From contig NZ_FNWO01000006.1 in the NCBI RefSeq assembly GCF_900108475.1, positions 124,001 to 188,000 on the forward strand: a DNA stretch of 64,000 nucleotides, written 5' to 3'. Origin of the DNA: Magnetospirillum fulvum (GTDB taxonomy: Bacteria > Pseudomonadota > Alphaproteobacteria > Rhodospirillales > Magnetospirillaceae). The notes under the pieces were generated by a model. It made no database searches. It was not told where the DNA came from and saw nothing but the letters and a program-made list of their open reading frames with translations. A program made the translations under genes and the position numbers. Of the stretch, positions 41,362 to 50,335 are shown in pieces; the stretch's first letter is position 1; the number at the start of each line of letters is the position of its first letter.

Positions 41362-41680
41362 TCCGTTCTCCCAAATCTCTGGTCATATTTTGCAATTGGT
41401 CGTTGAGCCCGAGCCGTCCGAACGCTTCGACCACCGGAGGGGCGGGCGCATCCAGAATCAACCGACGGGCGGCCTCGGCAAAGCCGGGAACGGCGGACAG
41501 AACGACCTGGATCGCAGCCGTCGATAGCCGGGCGACCCGCTCGGCCTTCAAAACGACTTCGCCGCCGCTCTCTTGCCCCAAAGCGTCAAGGAGGGCCTCA
41601 CGCAACTCCCCTGCCGCGAGCAGATCGACAATTTCCGGCAATTCGATGTCCAGGCGGCCTTGAGACTCTTTGGTTTCCAT
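41354..41680 (-). CDS. STAS-domain protein at the head of the chemotaxis operon
   Basis: A protein of about 108 residues with a STAS fold: LDIELPEIVDLLAAGELREALLDAL, VVLKAERVARLSTAAIQVVLSAV (the conserved strand-loop-helix with Ser-Thr at the anti-anti-sigma site), RLILDAPAPPVVEAFGRLGL. STAS proteins are common first genes of alphaproteobacterial che operons, but their role there is not established. ATG 41680 is used; the frame extends to 41728. Confidence 0.8.
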   Translation of the reverse strand: METKESQGRLDIELPEIVDLLAAGELREALLDALGQESGGEVVLKAERVARLSTAAIQVVLSAVPGFAEAARRLILDAPAPPVVEAFGRLGLNDQLQNMTRDLGERNG

Positions 41681-41769
41681 CGCACGGTTGCCAACTTCCC
41701 AGTGGACCAGACGGAGATAATACGTCAAATTCCAGACTTAAGTAAGTGCCGAACCGCCTAGGCCCATGA

Positions 41770-42186
41770 ATGCCCAAAATAACGACTGAAGCCGGTCCGT
41801 GGAACATGACGGTGTTCGCCTTTGACCAGAGCGACCCGGAAAATCCGCTTGGATCGCTGAAAGACGAAGATTTACGTAAAATCCCATATGGTGCGGCGGA
41901 ACTGAACGCCGAGGGTCGAGTCATTTCCTATATCGATACCGAACCCGAGGGAAACGACAACGGCAAGGGTTCGCCGATCGGCCGGGATTTCTTCGGCGAT
42001 GTCGCCCGCTGGACCGGCAGTTCGATCATCGCCGCCGAATTTCGCAAAGGGATCAACGGCGGCGCCCTCAACGTCGTGTTCGATTGCGCCAGCGCCCGCC
42101 TGCCCCACAAGGTTCGCGTGCACTTCAAGGTCAGCCCGATCCTCGGTACCTATTGGGTCTTCGTCAAACGGCTGCACCGGACCTAG
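41770..42186 (+). CDS. Photoactive-yellow-protein homologue lacking the chromophore cysteine
   Basis: A 138-residue PAS protein. Over the core it aligns without gaps to PYP (offset 12): Y42 and E46 of the chromophore pocket are kept (Tyr54, Glu58 in ISYIDTEPE), IGRDFFGDVA matches IGKNFFKDVA, and the C-terminal VRVHFKVSPILGTYWVFVKRL is characteristic of PYP. The residue at the Cys69 position is Trp81 (DVARW), so coumaroyl attachment by thioester is not possible. T50 and R52 are also changed. It is divergent from the che operon. It may be a light-independent PAS sensor. Confidence 0.85.
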   Translation: MPKITTEAGPWNMTVFAFDQSDPENPLGSLKDEDLRKIPYGAAELNAEGRVISYIDTEPEGNDNGKGSPIGRDFFGDVARWTGSSIIAAEFRKGINGGALNVVFDCASARLPHKVRVHFKVSPILGTYWVFVKRLHRT

Positions 42187-42214
42187 GCTTCGGCGCAGCC
42201 CTGGGCAGAGACGA

Positions 42215-43204
42215 TCACTCCCCCTTGAACAAAGCGACCAGCCGCCGCGCTGCCGCGCCGGGGGGAACCCGACCCGACGCGACCGATTGCTCCATTTCGG
42301 GCAGCAGGGCAGCGACGCGGGAATCCTCGCGCAGGCTCTGCAACAAGGTCTCCGACACCTCGTTCCACATCCAGGCGCGAGCCTGTTCGGCCCGGCGGGC
42401 GGCCAGCGCGCCGTTGGCCCCCAATGCGTCGCGGTGCTCGCACACGGTCTTCCACACCGAATCGATCCCGGTCCGGGTCAAAGCGGAACAGGTCAGCACC
42501 GGCACGCGCCAGCCGGTCGCGGCGGGAGCGAGCAGATGCAGCGCGTTGCCGTAATCGCGCGCCGCCCGCGCCGCGGCGATGGCCAGATCGCCGTCAGCCT
42601 TGTTGACGATGATCGCGTCGGCCAGTTCGACGATGCCTTTCTTGATCCCCTGCAATTCGTCGCCGCCGCCCGGCACCAGCAACAGCAGGAACATATCGAC
42701 CATGTCGGCCACCGCCGTCTCGCTCTGGCCGACGCCGACGGTTTCGACGACGATGACGTCAAAGCCCGCCGCCTCGCAGACCAGCATCGCCTCGCGGGTC
42801 CGCCGCGCCACGCCGCCCAGGGTGCAGCCCGACGGGCTGGGGCGGATAAAGGCGCGGGGATCGCGCGACAGATCCTCCATCCGGGTCTTGTCGCCCAGGA
42901 TCGAGCCGCCGGTGCGCGGGCTGGACGGATCGACCGCCAGCACCGCCGGGCGGCCGCCTTGGGCCAGGACATGCAGGCCGAAGCTTTCGATAAAGGTGCT
43001 CTTGCCCGCGCCGGGCACCCCGGTGATGCCGATCCTGACCGCGCCGCCGGTAAAAGGCAGCAATTCGTGCAGCAACGCCTCGGCGCTGGCGCGATGATCG
43101 GGACGGGTCGATTCGATTAAGGTGATGGCACGGGCCAGGGCGCGGCGTTCCCCGGCGCGGACGGAGCGGGCCAGGGCGGCGGGATCAAGCGGGGACAGGG
43201 TCAC
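42215..43204 (-). CDS. meaB: MeaB/ArgK-type G3E GTPase, methylmalonyl-CoA mutase chaperone
   Basis: A 329-residue P-loop GTPase: Walker A GITGVPGAGKST, switch regions DPSSPRTGGSILGDKTRM and VVETVGVGQSE, and the NKAD guanine-specificity motif. MeaB loads and protects the adenosylcobalamin cofactor of methylmalonyl-CoA mutase (propionyl-CoA metabolism). The mutase itself is not in the window. It starts with GTG and follows a small gene by 8 bases. Confidence 0.93.
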   Translation of the reverse strand: MTLSPLDPAALARSVRAGERRALARAITLIESTRPDHRASAEALLHELLPFTGGAVRIGITGVPGAGKSTFIESFGLHVLAQGGRPAVLAVDPSSPRTGGSILGDKTRMEDLSRDPRAFIRPSPSGCTLGGVARRTREAMLVCEAAGFDVIVVETVGVGQSETAVADMVDMFLLLLVPGGGDELQGIKKGIVELADAIIVNKADGDLAIAAARAARDYGNALHLLAPAATGWRVPVLTCSALTRTGIDSVWKTVCEHRDALGANGALAARRAEQARAWMWNEVSETLLQSLREDSRVAALLPEMEQSVASGRVPPGAAARRLVALFKGE

Positions 43205-43211
43205 GGGCGGG

Positions 43212-43538
43212 TTATTTCCGGGTCTTGGGGTCGGGCGGCGGCGGCTCGGTCCCCTGGTTCAAGAAGGTCAGGATCGCCATCGATACCAGTTTGGCGCGAT
43301 CCTCGTCAGACAGGGCGTCGAGAATCTTGCGCTTGGCCCGGTGGATTTCGGCGGCCTCGCGCAGCAGCTTGACGCGATCGGCGGCGGCGGCGACCGCGGG
43401 CTGGGTCTTGGTCGCGGGCGAAGACGGACGCGCCGCCGTCTTGGTGGCAGGAGCACCCGGGCGAACGGGGGTTTTGGCGCGGGACGGCGTCTCGCGCGGC
43501 GTGCCGCCTTGGAACAGAGCTTGCAGCCAACCGAACAT
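43212..43538 (-). CDS. Small hypothetical protein upstream of meaB
   Basis: A 108-residue protein. The first 10 residues (MFGWLQALFQ) could be an amphipathic helix, followed by a low-complexity Ala/Pro/Thr/Lys stretch (~15-50) and a helical C-terminal part (ADRVKLLREAAEIHRAKRKILDALSDEDRAKLVSMAILTFL). It precedes meaB on the same strand with an 8-base gap, so the two are probably co-transcribed. No family recognised. Confidence 0.6.
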   Translation of the reverse strand: MFGWLQALFQGGTPRETPSRAKTPVRPGAPATKTAARPSSPATKTQPAVAAAADRVKLLREAAEIHRAKRKILDALSDEDRAKLVSMAILTFLNQGTEPPPPDPKTRK

Positions 43539-43728
43539 CGTTCGACACTACCCCGGAATCCCCTTCGCTGTCATCGGCGAGGGATACCGTCCGACGATAA
43601 CCATGCCCGGCGATAACGATGATTGAGCGGGGGGCCGAGGTTGGCTACAGTCCGGGCCGCGGGCGGCTGGTGGAGACTTTCCGCCGACGGAATCCGCTTT
43701 CCTTCGCTTCGGGCGCACCGACATGGAT

Positions 43729-44154
43729 ATGAACCTGCTTCACCATCCCCAACTGATCTCGCTGCGCCGCTGGTGGCTGGCGCAAGGGGGCAGCGCGGGT
43801 CTGCCGTCCGCGGCCGATCTCAGCCCCGCGATGCTGCGGCCCTGGCTCGACAATCTGGTCGTGGTCGATATCGACCCGGCGGGCGAACCGCGCTATGCCT
43901 ATTACGGGGCCAATCTGGCCGCCGCCTTCGGCACCGACATGGTCGGCCGCTCGATCGATCAGCTTCCCAATACCCAGCGCGCCATCCTGGCCCGCGAGTA
44001 CGACACGGTTCGGCGCGATTCGACCACTCTGGTCCGCCGCTACACCGCCGATTTCGACGGGCAGACCCAGACCTGGGAACGCCTGCTCCTTCCCTTCTTC
44101 GACGGCGACGGCGCGGTCGAGAAGATTATTGTCGCCGTCTACCGCCTGGAATGA
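43729..44154 (+). CDS. PAS-domain protein (PAS_5 type)
   Basis: A 141-residue protein of the alphaproteobacterial PAS_5 family: [63 protein letters not shown], then [24 protein letters not shown]. Such single-domain proteins are thought to be sensors without an output domain of their own. An ATG two codons upstream (43723) is also possible. It ends one base before the FtsK-like gene, suggesting co-transcription. Confidence 0.8.
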   Translation: MNLLHHPQLISLRRWWLAQGGSAGLPSAADLSPAMLRPWLDNLVVVDIDPAGEPRYAYYGANLAAAFGTDMVGRSIDQLPNTQRAILAREYDTVRRDSTTLVRRYTADFDGQTQTWERLLLPFFDGDGAVEKIIVAVYRLE

Positions 44155-44155
44155 C

Positions 44156-46108
44156 ATGAGCCCCGTCCAAGACGACACCATGACCGCCGCCGATTTCAAT
44201 TTCTGGTGCGCGGTCAACAGCAAGCCGTTCCGACTGACGCGTCACCGCTGGCCCGACGGGTCGGTCGAGTGGGATGTCGAGGTCTTTCCCGGCCGCCCCG
44301 AGGCGACCGTCGCCTATGGCACCGGCCAGATCCTCGAAGCCCCCGCCGCCGCCGCCGCCTTTGCCTTCGCCGCCGGAGTCGAGTGGGGGGAAAGCTTCGC
44401 CCGCCCGGCCGGAGCCGAAGGCTGGGACGACGAGTCGGACGAGGACGCGCCCGCGATCCCGCTGCCGCTCGCCGCGCGCCCGGCCCCGTCTCCCGCCGCC
44501 GCGCCGCCACCGCCATCTGCCGCGATCGCGGCCGACATCCCCGACGACGGTGAGGCCGACGAGGACACGGACGAGGATAGCGGGGACGCGCCCCCCCGCC
44601 GCGAGGGCTATGCGCCGCCCTCGATCAGTCTGTTGCAGCCGCCGCCGCCGCGCAATCTGGTCGAGGAAGACGAGGAATCGCTGGCTGGTAACGCCCGGAT
44701 GCTCGAAACCGTCCTGCGCAACTTCAAGGTGCGGGGCGAGATCATGGAGGTCCGCCAAGGCCCGGTGGTGACGCTCTATGAGTTCGAGCCGCTGCCCGGC
44801 ACCAAATCCTCGACGGTGATTAACCTCGCCGACGACATCGCCCGCTCGATGAGCACGATCACCACCCGCATCGCGATCGTGCCCGGCCGCAGCGTGATCG
44901 GGATCGAGATGCCCAATCCGATCCGCGAGACCGTCTATCTGCGCGAGATTCTCGAAAGCCCGGCCTTCCTCCAGCACACTGGACGGCTGCCGCTGGCGCT
45001 GGGCAAGGACATCGCGGGCGACCCGGTCGTCGCCGATCTGGCCCGGATGCCGCATCTTCTGATCGCGGGCACCACCGGCTCGGGCAAGTCGGTCGGCATC
45101 AACGCGATGATTCTGTCGCTGCTGTACCGCTTCCGCCCCGACGAATGCCGCCTGATCATGGTCGATCCCAAGATGCTGGAATTGTCGGTCTATGACGGCA
45201 TCCCGCATCTGCTGACCCCAGTGGTCACCGACCCCGACAAGGCGGTCCGGGTGCTGAAATGGGCGGTGCGCGAGATGGAAGCCCGCTATCGGGCGATGGC
45301 TCTGCTCGCGGTGCGCAATATCGACGGCTACAACGCCCGGCTGGGCGAACTGGCGGTGTCGGGGCAGAAGGTCACCCACCGGGTCCAGGTCGGCTTCGAC
45401 CGCACCTCGCGCGAGCCGGTGTTCGAGGAACAGCCGATCGACCTCAAGCCTTTGCCGCACATCGTCGTCCTGGTCGATGAAATGGCCGACCTGATGATGG
45501 TCGCCGGACGCGATCTTGAAGTCGCGATCCAGCGGCTGGCCCAGATGGCCCGCGCCGCCGGGATTCATCTGATCATGGCGACCCAGCGTCCCTCGGTCGA
45601 TGTCATCACCGGAACGATCAAGGCCAACTTCCCCACCCGCATTTCGTTCCAGGTCACCTCGCGGATCGACAGCCGCACCATTCTGGGCGAATCCGGGGCG
45701 GAACAATTGGTCGGCCAGGGCGACATGCTGTTCATGTCGGGCGGCGGCCGGGTGTCGCGTATCCACGGCCCGTTCGTCTCGGACACCGAGGTCGAGCAGG
45801 TGGTGGCCCATCTGAAGGCCCAGGGCGAGCCGGATTATCTTGGCTCGATCACCGACGATGACGACGACGAGGATTTGCGTGGTTCCAGCGACGACGGTGG
45901 CGGGATCGGCAGCGGAGACGACCTCTACGATCAGGCGGTGGCCCTGGTGACCCGCGAGCGCAAGGTGTCGATCAGCTTCATCCAGCGCCAGCTTCAGATC
46001 GGCTATAACCGCTCGGCCCGGCTGGTCGAGCGGATGGAGACCGAGGGAATCGTCTCGCCCTCGAACCATCAGGGCAAGCGCGAGGTGCTGGGGCGCACCG
46101 CCGGATAA
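44156..46108 (+). CDS. FtsK/SpoIIIE-family DNA translocase lacking the membrane domain
   Basis: A 650-residue motor. The alpha domain begins near [38 protein letters not shown], Walker A is [11 protein letters not shown], Walker [15 protein letters not shown], and the C-terminal gamma winged helix ([31 protein letters not shown]) is the part that reads KOPS sequences in FtsK. Instead of the usual four N-terminal membrane helices there is a soluble ~80-residue domain ([30 protein letters not shown]) and an acidic/Pro linker. It is either a soluble paralogue (SftA-like) or the main translocase with a replaced N-terminus. Confidence 0.92.
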   Translation: MSPVQDDTMTAADFNFWCAVNSKPFRLTRHRWPDGSVEWDVEVFPGRPEATVAYGTGQILEAPAAAAAFAFAAGVEWGESFARPAGAEGWDDESDEDAPAIPLPLAARPAPSPAAAPPPPSAAIAADIPDDGEADEDTDEDSGDAPPRREGYAPPSISLLQPPPPRNLVEEDEESLAGNARMLETVLRNFKVRGEIMEVRQGPVVTLYEFEPLPGTKSSTVINLADDIARSMSTITTRIAIVPGRSVIGIEMPNPIRETVYLREILESPAFLQHTGRLPLALGKDIAGDPVVADLARMPHLLIAGTTGSGKSVGINAMILSLLYRFRPDECRLIMVDPKMLELSVYDGIPHLLTPVVTDPDKAVRVLKWAVREMEARYRAMALLAVRNIDGYNARLGELAVSGQKVTHRVQVGFDRTSREPVFEEQPIDLKPLPHIVVLVDEMADLMMVAGRDLEVAIQRLAQMARAAGIHLIMATQRPSVDVITGTIKANFPTRISFQVTSRIDSRTILGESGAEQLVGQGDMLFMSGGGRVSRIHGPFVSDTEVEQVVAHLKAQGEPDYLGSITDDDDDEDLRGSSDDGGGIGSGDDLYDQAVALVTRERKVSISFIQRQLQIGYNRSARLVERMETEGIVSPSNHQGKREVLGRTAG

Positions 46109-46214
46109 GCAAACGAGGGTCTCTCCTCTCGAAAAGCGTCGGCCTCCGGCTTGCGATCCGGCCTCGTTCCCTTACCTAAAAGGGCGAAGCCGCATCGCTG
46201 GTCGGGGGGATCGT

Positions 46215-46235
46215 CCCATGCGGGGGACGCATGGG
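46215..46235. other. 8-bp hairpin between the ftsK-like gene and the methyltransferase
   Basis: CCCATGCG-GGGGA-CGCATGGG forms a perfect stem in the 209-base intergenic region. No T-tract follows on the plus strand, so it may act as a structured leader rather than an intrinsic terminator. Confidence 0.45.
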
Positions 46236-46317
46236 CCGGAGGGCTGCGACGGGTGTACCGTGCACGGCCGATATCGGCAGGCCGGGTCCGGGTCCGCCTG
46301 CGGACCGGAGGGGAAAA

Positions 46318-46911
46318 ATGAACTACGAAACGATCATCAACAATTTCCACGATTCCCTGTTCGCCCGCACCGGACGCAACGGCGGCAGCCTGGGCTGGCG
46401 CTCGAAGGAATCGCAGCAGGCCCGCTTTGACGCGGTGCTGTCGCAGGGAATTCTGGACGGCAAGACGGTGCTCGACGTCGGGTGCGGCTTTGGCGATCTC
46501 GCCGACACCCTCCAGGCCAAGGCCCCGACCGCGCTCTATACCGGCTACGACATCAACCCTCAATTCATCGAGGTGTGCCGCTCGAAAGCACCCGAACGGG
46601 CCTTCGAACTGCGTAACATCCTGACCCACCCGCCCGAAACGCCGTTCGACGTGATCGTTTCGGTCGGCCCGATCAATATCGAGTTAGGCCATAACGAGGA
46701 TCTCGTCCGCGAGATGCTGCGGACGATGTACCGATCCTGCACCCAGCATTGCGTGATGAGCCTGGCCAGCAGCGAGTACCGGGGAACCGACCGTGGCTTT
46801 CATTATTACGATCCGGTCGAAATCCTCGATTTCGCGCTGTCGCTGACCAAAAGCGTGATCCTGAAGCACGATTACCTTCCCCACGATTTCAGCATCTTCA
46901 TGTTCCGCTGA
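46318..46911 (+). CDS. Class I SAM-dependent methyltransferase
   Basis: A 197-residue enzyme. Motif I is VLDVGCGFGDLAD, the acidic end of strand 2 is YTGYDINPQFIEVC, and motif IV region DVIVSVGPINIE. GGAGGGG just four bases upstream of ATG 46318 fixes the start. The C-terminus (FHYYDPVEILDFALSLTKSVILKHDYLPHDFSIFMFR) is characteristic of a small alphaproteobacterial group of unknown acceptor. It stands between FtsK and the yajC-secDF unit without clear co-transcription. Confidence 0.85.
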   Translation: MNYETIINNFHDSLFARTGRNGGSLGWRSKESQQARFDAVLSQGILDGKTVLDVGCGFGDLADTLQAKAPTALYTGYDINPQFIEVCRSKAPERAFELRNILTHPPETPFDVIVSVGPINIELGHNEDLVREMLRTMYRSCTQHCVMSLASSEYRGTDRGFHYYDPVEILDFALSLTKSVILKHDYLPHDFSIFMFR

Positions 46912-46992
46912 CCCGCCCCGCCGAGTTCGCCCCGTCCGGGCGGCGGCAGCCAGGGGCACCGATGCGCCCGCTTGAGGCTGAGGGAACAATGA

Positions 46993-47016
46993 GGTGGGGC
47001 ACGTCTTTGCCCCACC
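46993..47016 (+). other. 9-bp hairpin upstream of yajC
   Basis: GGTGGGGCA-CGTCTT-TGCCCCACC, a perfect 9-bp stem about 80 bases after the methyltransferase stop. It has no following T-tract. It could help terminate the upstream transcript or shape the yajC leader. Confidence 0.45.
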
Positions 47017-47107
47017 GGGATGAGAGGGCGTTTGCAACCGCGTCCGGGACCGGTATAGTCCGGCATCATTTCGTTCGAATGGGTTTTTCTCCCGAGGAGT
47101 AGTGAAG

Positions 47108-47479
47108 ATGTTCGCCTCGCCAGCCTTCGCCCAAGCCGCCGCCAGCCCCGCTGCCACCGGCACCATGGGCATCCTGGAACAGTTCCTGCCTCTGGTCCTG
47201 ATCTTCGTGGTGTTCTACCTGCTGCTGATCCGTCCCCAGCAGAAGCGGATGAAGCAGCACAAGGAAATGTTGAACCAGTTGCGCCGGGGCGACCGGGTGG
47301 TGACTGCGGGCGGCATCATCGGCACCATCAACAAGCTGGTCAACGACACCGAAGTCGCCGTCGAGATCGCCGACGGCGTCCGTGTCCGCGTCCTGCGCGC
47401 CACCATCACCGAAGTGCTGGGCAAGGGCGAGCCGGTCGCCGCCGAAAAGGCCGAAACCGACAAGCCGACCGAGAAGTGA
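47108..47479 (+). CDS. yajC: YajC, preprotein translocase accessory subunit
   Basis: A 123-residue protein: one membrane helix (ILEQFLPLVLIFVVFYLLLIRPQQKRMKQH, with the IRPQQKR signature) followed by a small beta-barrel-like domain (LRRGDRVVTAGGIIGTINKLVNDTEVAVEIADGVRVRV). It is a SecDF-YajC component at the SecYEG translocon. GAGGAG eight bases before ATG 47108 fixes the start; GTG 47102 is too close. secD follows 46 bases later. Confidence 0.97.
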   Translation: MFASPAFAQAAASPAATGTMGILEQFLPLVLIFVVFYLLLIRPQQKRMKQHKEMLNQLRRGDRVVTAGGIIGTINKLVNDTEVAVEIADGVRVRVLRATITEVLGKGEPVAAEKAETDKPTEK

Positions 47480-47525
47480 TCTTCCCGGCTCTTCACGCGA
47501 CAACCTTTCGAGCACGGGCCGGGAC

Positions 47526-49094
47526 ATGAGCTATTTCCCCAAATGGAAAATCATCGTGGTGGTCGTGGTGGGGCTGTTGGGCTTCACCTTTGCCGCCCCC
47601 AATCTTCTGTCCCGCGAGAATGCCGACAGGTTGCCGTCGTGGTTGCAGCCGGTCAGTCTCGGCCTCGACCTCCAGGGCGGCTCGTACCTGCTGCTGGAGG
47701 TCGATACCGGCTATGTCGTCCGTGAGCAGATTGCCGGGCTGGTCGAATCGATCCGCACCACGCTGCGCAAGGAAAAGATCAAATATTCCGATCTTGGCCT
47801 GCGCGGCGATACCGTCGGCGTCCGCATCATCGACGTCGCCGACCGCGACCATGCCGAATCGCTGCTGCGCAAGATTGATACGTCCGCCACGGTGGAAACC
47901 AAGGAAGACGGGCTGGTTCAACTGCGCTATTCCGAGCAGGCGCTGACCAAGCGCAAGCTTGCCGCCGTCGAGCAATCGCTTGAAATCGTGCGGCGGCGCA
48001 TCGACCAACTCGGCACCCGCGAGCCCTCGATCCAGCGTCAGGGCCAGGACCGCATCGTCGTCCAGCTCCCCGGCGTCAAAGACCCCGACCATATCAAATC
48101 GCTGCTGGGCAAAACCGCCAAGCTGACCTTCCACCTGCTCGACGACAATGTTTCCGCCGAGGATGCGGCGCGCGGCCGGGTGCCGCCCGGCTCGATGGTG
48201 TTGCCCGGCGCCGATCACGAGCGCGGCCAGCCCGAGCAATATGTCGTGCGCAAGCGGGTCGAGGTCGGCGGCGATATGCTGACGGATTCCAGCGCCACCT
48301 ATTCCGAAGGCCGCCCGGTCGTCAGCTTCCGCTTCAACTCGGCCGGTGCCAAGAAATTCGGCGACGCCACCCGCGACAATGCCGGCCATTTCCTTGCCAT
48401 CGTCCTCGACGAAAAGGTGATCAGCGCGCCCCGCATCAACGAACCGATCCTGGGTGGCTCGGGCATCATTTCGGGCAGCTTCACCCTGCAACAGGTGCAA
48501 GATCTGTCGATGCTGCTGCGCGCCGGTGCCCTGCCCGCCCCGCTGCAAGTACTCGAAGAGCGGACCGTCGGTCCCGATCTCGGCGCGGATTCGATCCGGG
48601 CCGGGGCGGTCGCCTGCCTGATCGGCCTGATCCTCGTCGTCGTCACGATGCTGGTGGTCTATGGCTCGCTCGGCCTGCTGGCCGATCTGGCGATGGTGTT
48701 CAATCTGGTGCTGCTGCTGGCGGCGCTGTCGGCCCTGGGGGCGACCCTGACCCTGCCCGGCATCGCCGGTGTGGTTCTGACGATGGGGATGGCGGTTGAC
48801 GCCAACGTGCTGATCTACGAACGCATGCGCGAGGAGCAGCGCAACGGACGCACCCTGATGTCGGCGTTGCAGGCCGGATACGACCGCGCCTTCGGCACCA
48901 TCTTCGACGCCCACGTCACCACCCTGGTTGCGGCGGCGCTGTTGTTCCAGTTCGGCTCCGGCCCGGTGCGCGGCTTTGCCGTTACCCTGTCACTGGGTCT
49001 GCTGGCCTCGCTGTTCACCGCCGTCCTGGTCAACCGGATCCTGGTGGTGTGGTGGGTGCGGTTCCGCAAGATGAAGACCCTGCCGCTGGCTTGA
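47526..49094 (+). CDS. secD: SecD protein-export membrane subunit
   Basis: A 522-residue inner-membrane protein of the RND-like SecDF family: TM1 near the N-terminus, GLDLQGGSYLLLEVD (the D1 signature), a periplasmic P1 region, then five C-terminal helices (RAGAVACLIGLILVVVTMLVVYG ... GIAGVVLTMGMAVDANVLIYERMREE). With SecF it uses proton flow to pull translocated proteins into the periplasm. Co-transcribed with yajC and secF. Confidence 0.97.
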   Translation: MSYFPKWKIIVVVVVGLLGFTFAAPNLLSRENADRLPSWLQPVSLGLDLQGGSYLLLEVDTGYVVREQIAGLVESIRTTLRKEKIKYSDLGLRGDTVGVRIIDVADRDHAESLLRKIDTSATVETKEDGLVQLRYSEQALTKRKLAAVEQSLEIVRRRIDQLGTREPSIQRQGQDRIVVQLPGVKDPDHIKSLLGKTAKLTFHLLDDNVSAEDAARGRVPPGSMVLPGADHERGQPEQYVVRKRVEVGGDMLTDSSATYSEGRPVVSFRFNSAGAKKFGDATRDNAGHFLAIVLDEKVISAPRINEPILGGSGIISGSFTLQQVQDLSMLLRAGALPAPLQVLEERTVGPDLGADSIRAGAVACLIGLILVVVTMLVVYGSLGLLADLAMVFNLVLLLAALSALGATLTLPGIAGVVLTMGMAVDANVLIYERMREEQRNGRTLMSALQAGYDRAFGTIFDAHVTTLVAAALLFQFGSGPVRGFAVTLSLGLLASLFTAVLVNRILVVWWVRFRKMKTLPLA

Positions 49095-49110
49095 ACCCTT
49101 TGGTGTAACC

Positions 49111-49135
49111 ATGGCCGCCGTGCCCCGGCGGCCAT
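49111..49135 (+). other. 10-bp hairpin in the secD-secF gap
   Basis: ATGGCCGCCG-TGCCC-CGGCGGCCAT forms a perfect 10-bp stem 16 bases after the secD stop and about 66 bases before secF. No T-tract follows. It could act as an attenuator or mRNA-stability element between the two genes. Confidence 0.55.
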
Positions 49136-49201
49136 CAAGGCGGCGGCCCCGCAAGCGGATCAAGCGCAAAGGCCGAAGGCGCCGTGACTTAGGACCGACC
49201 C

Positions 49202-50146
49202 ATGCAACTGATCGATCGTTTCCTGCCGCACGGCACTCATTTCGACTTCATCCGCTATCGGCTGGTCGCCTTTGGCATCACTGCGGTTCTGATCCTGGGC
49301 TCGATCTCGCTGATCGTGGTCAAGGGCTTTAATTTCGGCATCGACTTCGCTGGCGGCATCTTGATCGAGGCCCAGACCACCGACGGCAAGGCCGATCTGC
49401 ACCAGATGCGGACCAGCCTCGCCGAACTCAATCTCGGCGAGGTCAGCCTTCAGGAATTCGGCACCACCGGCCGCGACGTGATGATCCGCATCCAGCGTCA
49501 GGACGGCGGCGAGAAGGCGCAGATGGAGGCGCTGGGCAAGGTCAAGGACAGCCTCGGCGCGGGCTATACCTATCGCCGGGTCGAAATCGTCGGGCCAAAG
49601 GTCGGCGACGAACTGGTCCGCGATGGCATCCTGGCCGTCGTGCTGTCGCTGGCGGCGATCGCGATCTATGTCTGGTTCCGCTTCGAATGGCAGTTCGGGG
49701 TGGGCGCGCTGGTCTCGACCTTCCACGACGTCATCACCACCTTCGGCCTGTTCGCGCTGACCGGGCTCGAATTCAACCTCACCACCGTCGCGGCGATTTT
49801 GACGATTGCCGGTTATTCGGTGAACGACACCGTCGTCGAATACGACCGGGTGCGGGAAAATCTCCGCAAATACAAGACGATGTCGATCTACGACCTGCTC
49901 AACCTCTCGGTCAACGAGACGCTGGCCCGTACCATCTTGACGGTAACCACCGTGTTCGTCACCGTGTTGGCCCTGCTGTTCTTCGGCGGCGAGGTGCTGC
50001 GCGGCTTTGCCATCGCGATGCTGTGGGGGCTGATCATCGGCACCTATTCCTCGATCTATGTCGCGATGCCGATGCTGATCTATTTCAACCTGCGCAACGG
50101 CAAGGACCGCGAGAAAGACGCCGATCCGGCAGCGCAGATGCCCTGA
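49202..50146 (+). CDS. secF: SecF protein-export membrane subunit
   Basis: A 314-residue partner of SecD: TM1 (FGITAVLILGSISLIVV), the SecF signature FGIDFAGGILIE, a short periplasmic domain, then five helices including TIAGYSVNDTVVEYDRVRENLRKYK. ATG 49202 lies 107 bases after secD. A rho-independent terminator follows the gene. Confidence 0.97.
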   Translation: MQLIDRFLPHGTHFDFIRYRLVAFGITAVLILGSISLIVVKGFNFGIDFAGGILIEAQTTDGKADLHQMRTSLAELNLGEVSLQEFGTTGRDVMIRIQRQDGGEKAQMEALGKVKDSLGAGYTYRRVEIVGPKVGDELVRDGILAVVLSLAAIAIYVWFRFEWQFGVGALVSTFHDVITTFGLFALTGLEFNLTTVAAILTIAGYSVNDTVVEYDRVRENLRKYKTMSIYDLLNLSVNETLARTILTVTTVFVTVLALLFFGGEVLRGFAIAMLWGLIIGTYSSIYVAMPMLIYFNLRNGKDREKDADPAAQMP

Positions 50147-50178
50147 CGGACTGAGGGTCCAGTATCACGATCTCGACA

Positions 50179-50206
50179 GGGGGGCGTTCAGCCCCCCTTC
50201 TTTATT
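50179..50206 (+). terminator. Intrinsic terminator of yajC-secD-secF
   Basis: GGGGGGC-GTTCA-GCCCCCC followed by TTCTTTATT, 33 bases after the secF stop. It is a GC-rich 7-bp stem with a T-rich tail on the plus strand. Confidence 0.9.
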
Positions 50207-50295
50207 CCAACCGGCCAATGACTTGGCCGGTTGTATTGTCCCTCTGCCTAAGCGCTCGCCTCCGCTCGCTTGGCCGCCGCCACAATGGCGGCAAG

Positions 50296-50335
50296 ATACC
50301 GGCCAACGGGTTAAATCGAGGGTTGGCCGGTATTA
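50296..50335. repeat. Dispersed palindromic repeat, copy 2 (REP-like)
   Basis: ATACCGGCCAAC and GTTGGCCGGTAT form a perfect 12-bp stem around a 14-base loop (GGGTTAAATCGAGG). The right arm overlaps the stop codon of the leftward TPR gene. The same loop and most of the arms recur at 14607-14646, so it is a dispersed element. A related CCGGCCAATGACTTGGCCGG palindrome lies nearby at about 50211-50230. Confidence 0.6.
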
